Shown here piece after piece: positions 36,034-45,539 of a DNA stretch of 64,000 nucleotides. The DNA lies in NCBI GenBank assembly GCA_017541325.1, contig JAFXZI010000004.1, positions 59,208 through 123,207 on the forward strand. Reading direction: 5' to 3'. The position numbers and the translations under genes are program-made. The notes beneath the pieces were generated by a model. The model had not been told where the DNA came from. It searched no databases and saw nothing but the letters and a program-made list of their open reading frames with translations. Origin of the DNA: Bacilli bacterium (GTDB taxonomy: Bacteria; Bacillota_I; Bacilli_A; RF39; UBA660). Every line of letters starts with the position of its first letter. Positions within the stretch are counted from its first letter, which is position 1.

Positions 36034-37236
36034 TTAATTTTTCAAATAATCAATTATTTGATTATATGCATCCATTTTAAGTCCACTAGTAATGCTTGTT
36101 AATTCTTGTGGAATTCCTTTTACTTTTACATCCTTAACATTGTAACTTCCACCAGTAACCCCTACTCTAAATCCATATTTAGTCCATGCTATCTTTTGTA
36201 ATTCTTTATCTTTATATGCATTTAAATATTCATTACCAACATCATCAAACGTTGCAATACAATGTGAATTCCATACAGTTGGTTTTGGATATAAAATAAC
36301 CATTTTATTTGCTACTGCATCATATGCTTCAGGATCACTAGTTGCAAGTTCAATAATAGATTTTTCATAGTCTACTATCATTGGTTTTGCACCTTGTCCT
36401 TGCTTTAAATACATTTCAAATAAATCTGCAGGAGTATTATTCATATATCCTGATTTAGTATAAAACTCTTTTAGTTTTGGTAATGCTTGATTTACTTTTT
36501 CCATACTATTATCTCCACCAGTTAATACTGATAATAATAGTCCATAATATGTAGCCCCTGGGCTTGATGTAACTGGATCAGTAGAATAAATGTTTATCTT
36601 TCCATAAATTGAATTAAGTCCGATATCACTCCATGTTTTTCCTTCAAAGATATAATTCAATAATTTATTCATATCAGTTATGTAATAAACTCCATCTTCA
36701 ACAGTTACTATATTTTGTTTAATTAAAACATCTGCAACATCTTTCCAACTATAAATAACAATTGGAGTGTTAAGTGTTAAAGATCCATCTTTTACATAAT
36801 ATCTATCTGCTTCTCCCTTTGATTTATCAGGAGATAATTTATAATAATCATAAAATCTTTCATCTGATGTAAATAATACATTATATTTTGAAGCACTCGA
36901 ACTATTTACATTAATTTCACTTTCAAGAAGATTTTCTTTACCTAAATGAACTGATTCTCTAACTAATGGAAGTTGTACTGTTTTACCATTGCTCCAACTA
37001 TCATAAGTAACATCTAGTTTATATTTATCTTCCATTATTTTAACAATGTCAGGATCTGCTAAGAAGTCTTCTTTTCCACCACCTGTTGCAACATAGACTT
37101 TTTTAAGTCCCTTTTTACTGTTAGCACCAGTTGAAGTAGCAATTACTACTACTATTACTATTACAAGAATTACAATAGCAATTCCTATAACACTTTCTTT
37201 AACTCCCTCTTTTTTTAATAACTCTTTAATCTTCAT
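36034..37236 (-). CDS. Membrane-anchored solute-binding-like protein
   Basis: The protein (400 residues from the ATG at 37236) has a cytoplasmic basic segment, one membrane helix (about 18-40) and a long extracellular domain with the pattern of type 2 periplasmic binding proteins: strand VYVATGGG, a hinge region with NTPIVIYSW and a substrate-loop SSPGATYYGL. It resembles the extracellular half of the next-but-one gene without its VWA domain. The start follows AGGTGAAAATA; the GTG nine bases earlier lies inside that ribosome site. The gene overlaps the XpaC-like stop by 11 bases. No transporter genes are near, so it is more likely a sensor or adaptor. Confidence 0.8.
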   Translation of the reverse strand: MKIKELLKKEGVKESVIGIAIVILVIVIVVVIATSTGANSKKGLKKVYVATGGGKEDFLADPDIVKIMEDKYKLDVTYDSWSNGKTVQLPLVRESVHLGKENLLESEINVNSSSASKYNVLFTSDERFYDYYKLSPDKSKGEADRYYVKDGSLTLNTPIVIYSWKDVADVLIKQNIVTVEDGVYYITDMNKLLNYIFEGKTWSDIGLNSIYGKINIYSTDPVTSSPGATYYGLLLSVLTGGDNSMEKVNQALPKLKEFYTKSGYMNNTPADLFEMYLKQGQGAKPMIVDYEKSIIELATSDPEAYDAVANKMVILYPKPTVWNSHCIATFDDVGNEYLNAYKDKELQKIAWTKYGFRVGVTGGSYNVKDVKVKGIPQELTSITSGLKMDAYNQIIDYLKN

Positions 37237-37834
37237 TATTTTCACCTACTTCTATATTTTCTTTATTGATACCACTACCAGATTCAAATAATTTTATTTC
37301 AGCATCAATATCAAGTATTCTAGATTCTTGCATATTTTTATATTGTTTTTCAAAAGCAGTTTCTATATCTTTCAAAAAAGTTGGTGTATCTTTTATGTAT
37401 TTTTTTTCTTCTTTTGTTTGATCTTCTTTCTTATATATATAATTATACTTATATATTATTTTATAAGCAATATCGAGATAGTAATCAAAGAAATCAAAAG
37501 CTTGTTCAACTTTATTAGGTCTTTGACTCAAACTATTTAGTATCTTATCTGTAAATTCTGTAATTTTAGTAGCACTTTCTTTAATACTATCATTTTCAGA
37601 ATGATTAGCAACATTTTGTATTTTTGATCCTAAATAATAATATCCATTTACATATTCTTCACTAAACTGTCTTATATCTTTTGGTTTAAATAGAAGTATT
37701 CCACCAATATATATAAGTACTGTTAATAAGATAGATATAAGTAAATCAAATTTTACTAATAGATATATTACTATAAAGAAGACAGATGCTAGTATAGCTG
37801 CTCTAAAATATCTGGTTTGTACTTGTTTACGCAT
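37226..37834 (-). CDS. XpaC-like membrane protein
   Basis: The 202-residue protein has two adjacent membrane helices (about 12-28 and 30-48) and a cytoplasmic helical domain with FDYYLDIAYKIIYKYNYI and an acidic tail. This is the layout of XpaC family proteins, which in Bacillus accompany the TelA/YceG-type toxic anion resistance proteins. The assignment is by layout and local pattern, so moderate. It overlaps the VWA gene stop by one base (TAATG) and the following gene by 11 bases, showing tight translational coupling and probably a shared complex. Confidence 0.72.
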   Translation of the reverse strand: MRKQVQTRYFRAAILASVFFIVIYLLVKFDLLISILLTVLIYIGGILLFKPKDIRQFSEEYVNGYYYLGSKIQNVANHSENDSIKESATKITEFTDKILNSLSQRPNKVEQAFDFFDYYLDIAYKIIYKYNYIYKKEDQTKEEKKYIKDTPTFLKDIETAFEKQYKNMQESRILDIDAEIKLFESGSGINKENIEVGENNED

Positions 37835-39456
37835 TAGCTGAAACTCCTTACTTCTTTAAAAGCTTCTTTTAGACCAGATTTACCATTAAAGACTTTTCCA
37901 TTTGTAAGATCTGCTATTTCATTAAGTTCACTCTCATCTGCTTGACCAAACGTAATACTATAAATTGGTGCTTTTATATTATTGTTTTTATAAAAGTTTT
38001 CTAAATTATAATAACTACCTTGGTTACTTTGCCCATCTGTCATAAGAATAACTACTGTATTATATTCAGACGGATCTTCTTTTTGTAATATTTTTAATGC
38101 CTCTATAGAAGGATCATATATATTTGTTCCTCCACCAACATATATACTATCTACATAATTAATAAGACTATCTACATCATATCCATTAAAAGTTTTACTA
38201 GTATCATATACATATCCATTAAATTGAATAATAGTTATTTTATCTTCTTTAGAAAATTGTAATCTATCTTTTCTAGCTTCTTCTCTATTAACAATATATT
38301 TCATAGCTTCTTTTAATTCATTAATTCCAGAACCATTCATAGATCCAGAACGATCTAGACAGAATACTGTATGTGTAGGTTTTCTTAAATCTTCAACATA
38401 AATATCAAACGCTTTATTCATTACTGTTTTACTTGGATATTTTTGAGGTATTAAATATTTATTTGTATCAATTCCCCATTCTTTTTTAAATACATCTTTA
38501 TTAGCATCTGATTTAATTCCACCATACCATGAACGATATCCTAAATTTTCTAATTTTTTTCTAACTTCTTTACTTCTTAAAAATGATTGAATCTTTTTAA
38601 AATTCTCTTTTTTATCTTGTTGATGTTCAACATATCCAAATGGCATATCATTAATTGCAACACCATCTACTGGATAAATTAAATATAATGGTTCTTTTCC
38701 TTCTTTTTCTAATTCTTTATTTAATTGAATAATTGAACTTTCATAATTAATCATGGCATCATATTTACCATTCTTAAACATAGTCATCAAATATTCATCT
38801 TCTCCAGATACTCTCTCTACTCCTTTAAAGAATGATTTTAAATCATTTAGTAAAGTTGGACTATCTAGCATTTCTTCTTTTAATACTTCAGGAGAACCAG
38901 CAAGGGCATTTAAGAACCCTAAATATGCACTAGCTCCAGTATTAGTTTGTGTTACAGAAGTCATTACGTATTTTAGTTTCTTGTTCTTTATAGCATCTAC
39001 TATATCTTTATTATAAATATTGTTAGTAAATCCTAATTCTTGAGCTTTACTCTTTTGAACTCCCATAACTACAGGATCAATTGCAATTGATTTACTATCA
39101 CTAACTAAATAAGAATTATCAAGCATATATAACCAAATTGAATTTGATATCCATACTGCATCATATGCCTCAGGATTATCATTTAATAAATCAACGATTT
39201 CCAAATCACCTGCATGTTCAATTCTAATTTTTATTTTATTCTTTTTGGCAAACTTTTCTAATTCATCATCTAAATAAGAATTTGAATCACTAGATAGAAT
39301 AACAAATGATTTATCTTTGAACCAACCAGTTGCATTTGAAATTGAAGTAAATAAAACTTCTATTCCACTAAAAATATATGGACCAAATATAAATAAAATA
39401 ACAATTATAATTAAAATAATATTACCTTTATTGTTCTTCTTATTCATTCTACTCAC
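37834..39456 (-). CDS. VWA domain protein fused to a solute-binding-like domain
   Basis: A 540-residue protein with one membrane helix (about 12-36), an extracellular solute-binding-like domain (about 48-330, with SVTQTNTGASAYLGFLN as its ligand loop) and a C-terminal von Willebrand A domain (about 355-535) with a full metal-dependent adhesion site: DRSGSMNG, the T in GGGTNIYD and LMTDGQSNQ. It probably binds a partner through Mg2+ at the cell surface. This is the first gene of the envelope operon, starting after AAAGGTGAG with a promoter upstream. VWA plus XpaC plus SPFH recalls, in composition, the Ter/TelA-type stress systems; that is inference. Confidence 0.85.
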   Translation of the reverse strand: MSRMNKKNNKGNIILIIIVILFIFGPYIFSGIEVLFTSISNATGWFKDKSFVILSSDSNSYLDDELEKFAKKNKIKIRIEHAGDLEIVDLLNDNPEAYDAVWISNSIWLYMLDNSYLVSDSKSIAIDPVVMGVQKSKAQELGFTNNIYNKDIVDAIKNKKLKYVMTSVTQTNTGASAYLGFLNALAGSPEVLKEEMLDSPTLLNDLKSFFKGVERVSGEDEYLMTMFKNGKYDAMINYESSIIQLNKELEKEGKEPLYLIYPVDGVAINDMPFGYVEHQQDKKENFKKIQSFLRSKEVRKKLENLGYRSWYGGIKSDANKDVFKKEWGIDTNKYLIPQKYPSKTVMNKAFDIYVEDLRKPTHTVFCLDRSGSMNGSGINELKEAMKYIVNREEARKDRLQFSKEDKITIIQFNGYVYDTSKTFNGYDVDSLINYVDSIYVGGGTNIYDPSIEALKILQKEDPSEYNTVVILMTDGQSNQGSYYNLENFYKNNNIKAPIYSITFGQADESELNEIADLTNGKVFNGKSGLKEAFKEVRSFS

Positions 39457-39475
39457 CTTTCTATATTCTAAAAAA

Positions 39476-39503
39476 ATTATATCATAATAAATAACAAATC
39501 CAA
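39476..39503 (-). promoter_or_regulatory. Promoter of the VWA/XpaC operon
   Basis: On the minus strand TTGGAT and TATAAT (preceded by TGA, extended -10-like) are 16 bases apart, about 20 bases before the start. Confidence 0.6.
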
Positions 39504-39571
39504 ATATTACTTTAAATTTTTTTTAGAATAATATATAATTATTTTATAAGTATATGATTGGTGGTGAAAAA

Positions 39572-40006
39572 ATGAAAAAATACGTATTAGCAGTTGCAGT
39601 ATTATCTCTTCCTGTATTATTAACTGGGTGTGGAAACAAAAAGACTTTAAATTGTAGCGTTGAAGCTGACGGTGAAAAAGTTGAAGCTAATTTTGTTTAT
39701 GCTGGTGATAAATTTTCAAGTGGAAAAATAACTATGGAAATGGATTACGAAAAAGCTGGTCTTAGCGAAGATATGATTAAGCAAGTTAAAGAAATGAAAA
39801 TGTGTGATACAATGACACAAGCTTCAGCTGATGATGAAGATTTAGCTAAATCATTCGACAAGTGTACAGAAAAATGGAGCGGTAGTAAGTTAACTCTTAC
39901 AATTACATTAAAGAAATCTTTAGGAGATGTAAAAGGTTACAAAACTATTGATGAAGCCAAAAAGACAATCGAAAAAAGCGATGGTTATACTTGTAAAATA
40001 AAATAA
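39572..40006 (+). CDS. Lipoprotein with four conserved cysteines (paralogue A)
   Basis: The 144-residue protein has a lipoprotein signal: MKKY, a hydrophobic stretch and the lipobox LLTGC (Cys20). The mature part begins CGNKKTLNCS and has further Cys in KMCDTM, DKCTEKW and at the end YTCKIK; the same four recur in the next gene, suggesting two disulphides outside the cell. Family not recognised. The start at 39572 follows GGTGGTGA; an in-frame ATG 18 bases earlier lacks a site. A terminator separates it from paralogue B. Confidence 0.85.
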   Translation: MKKYVLAVAVLSLPVLLTGCGNKKTLNCSVEADGEKVEANFVYAGDKFSSGKITMEMDYEKAGLSEDMIKQVKEMKMCDTMTQASADDEDLAKSFDKCTEKWSGSKLTLTITLKKSLGDVKGYKTIDEAKKTIEKSDGYTCKIK

Positions 40007-40034
40007 AAAAAATCAGGAAATCCTGATTTTTTTT
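40005..40034 (+). terminator. Terminator between the lipoprotein genes
   Basis: Fourteen-base stem AAAAAAAATCAGGA with TCCTGATTTTTTTT, two-base loop and T run. Confidence 0.85.
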
Positions 40035-40062
40035 ATTTTCTATATGATATTATATATATAAG

Positions 40063-40521
40063 GTGGTGGTAATCATTAATAAGATTATAGTAAGTATTCT
40101 TTTATTAATTAGTTCTTTATTATTAACTGGATGCGGAAGTGAAAAAACATTAGACTGTTCTTTAGATAAAGAAGGTAACTTTAATAAAGTAGAAACTACT
40201 CTTGTATATAAAAATGATAAAATAAAATCTGGAGAGACCGTATATACTTTTGATTATTCAAGTGAAATTAATAATTCTGATCAATTAGAAGTGTTAAAAG
40301 AACAAAAATTTTGTCCTAGTATGATGAAATCAATGAAAGAAGCAGATTCAAGTTTTAAAGATGCATTTCAAGCTTGTAGTGAATCTTGGGAAGATGGAAT
40401 ATTAAAAATAACTATTACTTTTAATCCAGATGAATTAAATAAGAAAGATAATTTTAAAGGTATTGATACAGCAAAGAAAGCCTTTGAAAATGATAATAAG
40501 ATGAAATGTACTATAAAATAA
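40063..40521 (+). CDS. Lipoprotein with four conserved cysteines (paralogue B), unusual start
   Basis: The 152-codon frame encodes a lipoprotein (lipobox LLTGC) clearly paralogous to the preceding one: CGSEKTLDCS, KFCPSM, QACSESW and MKCTIK match position by position, and DYSSE, FKGIDTAKKA likewise. The start is odd: no ATG precedes the signal peptide. The frame opens at GTG 40063, inside the AAGGTGGTGG ribosome site; by analogy with paralogue A the true start would be the ATT at 40075 (NKIIVSI follows), or ATC at 40072. Start codon cannot be decided by eye. Coding and paralogy are sure. Confidence 0.8.
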   Translation: MVVIINKIIVSILLLISSLLLTGCGSEKTLDCSLDKEGNFNKVETTLVYKNDKIKSGETVYTFDYSSEINNSDQLEVLKEQKFCPSMMKSMKEADSSFKDAFQACSESWEDGILKITITFNPDELNKKDNFKGIDTAKKAFENDNKMKCTIK

Positions 40522-40547
40522 AAAAGCGTATAGATTATACGCTTTTT
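40521..40547. terminator. Bidirectional terminator after lipoprotein B
   Basis: AAAAAGCGTATA pairs with TATACGCTTTTT around a three-base loop; the minus-strand acyltransferase gene ends here too. Confidence 0.85.
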
Positions 40548-41605
40548 ATTATTAATTTAGAACATCTAGATAATATCTTTTTCTTTTTTATTAAATCAAA
40601 TATAAATATCTCTATCATAGAAAATACTATCGTAGATATTACTACTAATATTGTTAAAATATATGGTTCTAATTCTATTAAACTAGTATAACGACATAGA
40701 TCAAAGAAAATACTTTGATTAACAAATATAGGTAGGCTTAATCTTTCAAAATATTCAATTGTATTATTAGATAACCATTTATATTCATACGTCTTTTTAC
40801 TTACCATTATTAATACAGAAATCATTATAAATATTAATAGTACATAATCATATTGACTATGATTACTTCTTAAAGAAACAATTATTAATACTAAAACAAG
40901 TAATCCTTCACTAATTAAAGATAAAAGAATACGCCCTAATTTGGTATATTTAACAGTTTTTAATTTTTCACTTAATAAATAAATCAACATTCCTATATTT
41001 ATTTCAGCAAATCCTCTTAAAGTTCCTGAGTTAGTTAAACCGATCCAATTAGCATAAGAATTATCTATAGATAATTTAAAATGTCTAAGCCATCCTAAAA
41101 AGAAAAGTGCTATTATCGGTGAAAAGATTAATATATAGTTTTCTTTATGTTTTTTTATTATTGGATATAAAATAAACATACTAACAAGCATTACACCTAA
41201 ATACCATATTTGTCCTGCGACAAGAGGTCTTCCAAAACCAAATTGTCTAAGTAAAAGAATATCCCATACACTATTTACTAAAGCATTTTTATTTAGTGCA
41301 TCATATTTAATAATTAAACTTAATAAACAAGCTACTAAAACATATGGAAAAAAGATTTTTATCTTTTTAGAAATAAATTGTACCGTCTCTTTTCCAATAT
41401 TATCTTTATCATATTTTTGTTTAAGTACACTTTTAGCAAAATAATATCCTGATACTATAAAGAAAAATTCTACAGCTATATATCCGCCTCTAAAAAGTGA
41501 AGTATTTAAATAACTATATAATCCCCTACTATGAAAGATAAGTATTACTATAGAAAAAATAAATTTCCATAATCCTATTATTCCATTATGTTTTTCTCTT
41601 TTCAT
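40535..41605 (-). CDS. Acyltransferase 3 family membrane protein
   Basis: The 356-residue protein has about ten membrane helices and the family's N-terminal features: GLWKFIFSIVILIFHSRGLY with the conserved His after helix 1, RGGYIAVEFFFIVSGYYFAKS with the F-F-x-x-SGY motif. Members move acyl groups, mostly O-acetyl, across the membrane to glycans, lipids or peptidoglycan. The acceptor is unknown. The start follows GGGGGAG. It stands alone between terminators. Confidence 0.88.
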   Translation of the reverse strand: MKREKHNGIIGLWKFIFSIVILIFHSRGLYSYLNTSLFRGGYIAVEFFFIVSGYYFAKSVLKQKYDKDNIGKETVQFISKKIKIFFPYVLVACLLSLIIKYDALNKNALVNSVWDILLLRQFGFGRPLVAGQIWYLGVMLVSMFILYPIIKKHKENYILIFSPIIALFFLGWLRHFKLSIDNSYANWIGLTNSGTLRGFAEINIGMLIYLLSEKLKTVKYTKLGRILLSLISEGLLVLVLIIVSLRSNHSQYDYVLLIFIMISVLIMVSKKTYEYKWLSNNTIEYFERLSLPIFVNQSIFFDLCRYTSLIELEPYILTILVVISTIVFSMIEIFIFDLIKKKKILSRCSKLIIKSV

Positions 41606-41642
41606 AAAAACTCCCCCGAATCATATATATTTATCATACTAC

Positions 41643-41668
41643 AAAAAAAACTCTATTTCTAGAGTTTT
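41643..41668 (-). terminator. Terminator after the DUF1846 gene
   Basis: AAACTCTA pairs with TAGAGTTT around a four-base loop, then TTTTTTTTG on the minus strand. Confidence 0.8.
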
Positions 41669-43136
41669 AACTAAACATATCTTCTTCTAAGAATTCATTC
41701 TCACATGTTAAATTAATTTGTAATTCTTTTAAAGCTCTTTTATCACTACCTGTAACTATATAAGTAGAATGTGCTTCACATCCTTTTAATTTCGTTAAAC
41801 AAGACATAGCTTTTACTGCAAGAGGATTAGTAACTGAACAAATACTTAAAGCAGTAAATACTTCAGAAAGAGTTAATCTATCTCCTGTTCCTAATTCTCT
41901 TTTAAGTTTTAACATAGGTTCAAGAATTGTTGGTGATAATAAATAAATATCATCTGGTATTTTGCTAAGATATTTAACAGTATTTAATATAACTGTTCCA
42001 GCAGGAGTTAATAAATCTGTTTGCTTACCAGTAATAATTTTTTTATTTATTTTAAGCGCAATTACAGGAGTACCATTTTCTTTTTCGGATTTATCAAGAG
42101 CTGGTTTTACTACATCTAAATAAGATTCATCTATTTCTAGTTCGTTCATTAATAACTTAATCTTTTTACATGTATCTTCATCACATAAACCCATCTTATA
42201 ATTATTCATTTCATTATAGTATCTTCTTACTACTTCTTTTTTAGATGCTTCTTCTACAATTTTATTATCAGTAATACAAAATCCTACCATATTTACACCC
42301 ATATCAGTAGGTGAATTATAAATATCATTTTTAGATACTTTACTTAATATATTTTTAAGAATAGGAAATGTTTCAATATCACGATTATAATTTACTGCAG
42401 TTTCTCCATATTTTTCTAAATGAAATGGATCAATTAAATTAACATCTTTTAAATCAGCAGTTGCAGCTTCATAAGCAAGATTAACTGGATGTTTTAGTGG
42501 CAGATTCCATACTGGGAATGTTTCAAATTTAGCGTATCCAGCATTAATTCCTCTTTTGTTTTCGTGATAAATTTGAGATAGACAAGTTGCAAGTTTTCCA
42601 CTTCCTGGACCAGGAGCATTTACTAAAATTAATGGTTTAGTTGTTTCTATATATGGATTAGCACCATATCCTTCTTCACTAACAATTGTATCAACATCAG
42701 TTGGATATCCCTTAGTAAAAGTATGAATATATGTCTTAATTCCATTTCTATTTAATCTCTTAATAAATTTATCAACACTAGCTTGATTCTTATATAATGT
42801 AATAACTACACTATTTACAGAAAATCCCATCTTTTTAGATTTATCTATTAATCTTAGTATTTCAACGTCATAGGTGATACCATATTCCCCTCTAGTTTTA
42901 TTCTTTTCAATATCTCCTGCATTAATACAGAATATTATTTCAAGATCGTTTTTTAGTTCTTTAAACATGCTTATTTTTACATCACTTTTAAATCCTGGAA
43001 GGATTCTAGCAGCATGAGAGTCATCAAATAGTTTTCCTCCAACTTCTAGATATAACTTATCAAATAATTTAAAACGTTCTTTTATTTTTTTACTTTGAAT
43101 TTTTACATATTTTTTATTGTCAAAACCAGTTTTCAT
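41667..43136 (-). CDS. DUF1846 family protein
   Basis: The protein (489 residues from the ATG at 43136) matches DUF1846 along its length: TGFDNKKYVKIQSKKIKER at the start, LEVGGKLFDDSHAARILPGF, VNAPGPGSGKLATCLSQIYH and PVWNLPLKHPVNLAYEAATADL. The fold resembles P-loop-like and ligase proteins, but the function is not established. The GPGSGK segment looks like a nucleotide-binding loop. It is common as a single gene in anaerobic and lactic Firmicutes. AGAGGTGA before this ATG sets the start; the GTG nine bases upstream is within that site. Confidence 0.9.
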   Translation of the reverse strand: MKTGFDNKKYVKIQSKKIKERFKLFDKLYLEVGGKLFDDSHAARILPGFKSDVKISMFKELKNDLEIIFCINAGDIEKNKTRGEYGITYDVEILRLIDKSKKMGFSVNSVVITLYKNQASVDKFIKRLNRNGIKTYIHTFTKGYPTDVDTIVSEEGYGANPYIETTKPLILVNAPGPGSGKLATCLSQIYHENKRGINAGYAKFETFPVWNLPLKHPVNLAYEAATADLKDVNLIDPFHLEKYGETAVNYNRDIETFPILKNILSKVSKNDIYNSPTDMGVNMVGFCITDNKIVEEASKKEVVRRYYNEMNNYKMGLCDEDTCKKIKLLMNELEIDESYLDVVKPALDKSEKENGTPVIALKINKKIITGKQTDLLTPAGTVILNTVKYLSKIPDDIYLLSPTILEPMLKLKRELGTGDRLTLSEVFTALSICSVTNPLAVKAMSCLTKLKGCEAHSTYIVTGSDKRALKELQINLTCENEFLEEDMFS

Positions 43137-43229
43137 AATTATCACCTCTACAATTAATGATAATATTTTTTAGATAATAATAATACTCAAACAAACACTT
43201 TTTTACATATTTTTTTAATATTTTACAAA

Positions 43230-43258
43230 TTAAAAAAGACTGAATAATCAGTCCTTTT
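43230..43258 (-). terminator. Terminator after the DUF362 gene
   Basis: On the minus strand GACTGA pairs with TCAGTC around a four-base loop within a longer A/T-rich stem, followed by TTTTTTAATTTG. Confidence 0.7.
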
Positions 43259-43261
43259 ATT

Positions 43262-44149
43262 TTATATTTCTATAAGTTCATAATCAGTAGAACCTAATCC
43301 TAAACTTTCAGCATATTCAGTGATATGTCTACCATGTCTTGAATCTATTCTTTCTTTTAGTTCTTCTGTTCCTGCTTCATTTGTTTTCCAAATAGCATCT
43401 AAGAATGCTTGATCGTTTGCTACTGGGTCAAGAGATGCAAATATTCCAATATCATTAATTACTGGATCTCCTTGATAGCAATCACAATCGCAGTCTAGAG
43501 AAATAGCATTAGCAACTGTAATATATACAATTGGTTTATTATTTGCTTTTAAATAATCTGATACTGCAGTTGCAGCTTCTGCCATAGATTCAATAAAATC
43601 AATTTGTTCAAATTCAACAGTCCAGCATTCTTCAGGATCAGTAGTTTTACCACAACTATGAATATATGCTTTACCATTTCTTGATGCAATACCAATAGAT
43701 TGGTTCTTTAAATTAGCACCATATCCACCAGCTATATGACCTTTTCCATGAGCAAGATTTAATACTGAATCATAGTTTTCAAAATTCTTACCTATTAAAT
43801 CAAATTTCAAATGTTTACCTTTATTAATAGGAATTTCAAATTCTCCTTCTCCATCCATAATGTCAACATCTGCAAATTTAGTAAATCCATGTTTTTCAGC
43901 AACTTTTAAATGATCCTCTTTATTATCTCTTTTAGTAAGAGGATAAGCTGTATTACATTCGATAATTGTACCATTTAACTTTTTAACAAGCGGTTCAATT
44001 AAATCAGCTTTTAAATAACCTTTTGCTCCATCTTCACCAGTAGATACTTTTACTCCTACTTTTCCGGTTAGTTCTACTCCTAATTTTTCATATATTTCAA
44101 TTAATTTTTCTGGAGTTATTTCTTTTGTAAAATAAACTATTGGTTTCAT
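43262..44149 (-). CDS. DUF362 family protein
   Basis: The 295-residue protein matches DUF362: KVGVKVSTGE, ECNTAYPLTKR, LNLAHGKGHIAGGYGANLKNQSIG and PVANDQAFLDAI. The family is thought to bind metal or cofactors and is often fused to ferredoxins; here the Cys cluster SLDCDCDCYQGDP near 225 could hold a metal or iron-sulphur centre, but no ferredoxin domain follows. Function unknown. It begins 11 bases after enolase on the same transcript and is followed by a terminator. Confidence 0.85.
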   Translation of the reverse strand: MKPIVYFTKEITPEKLIEIYEKLGVELTGKVGVKVSTGEDGAKGYLKADLIEPLVKKLNGTIIECNTAYPLTKRDNKEDHLKVAEKHGFTKFADVDIMDGEGEFEIPINKGKHLKFDLIGKNFENYDSVLNLAHGKGHIAGGYGANLKNQSIGIASRNGKAYIHSCGKTTDPEECWTVEFEQIDFIESMAEAATAVSDYLKANNKPIVYITVANAISLDCDCDCYQGDPVINDIGIFASLDPVANDQAFLDAIWKTNEAGTEELKERIDSRHGRHITEYAESLGLGSTDYELIEI

Positions 44150-44160
44150 TTTTTCACCTA

Positions 44161-45477
<1,317 letters not shown>

Positions 45478-45503
45478 TTATTTACACTATTTATTATAAC
45501 AAA

Positions 45504-45528
45504 AAAAGTAGAACTTTTGTCTACTTTT
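45504..45528 (-). terminator. Terminator after helD
   Basis: AAAAGTAGA pairs with TCTACTTTT around a seven-base loop, followed on the minus strand by a T run. Confidence 0.75.
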
Positions 45529-45539
45529 ATATTATTTTA

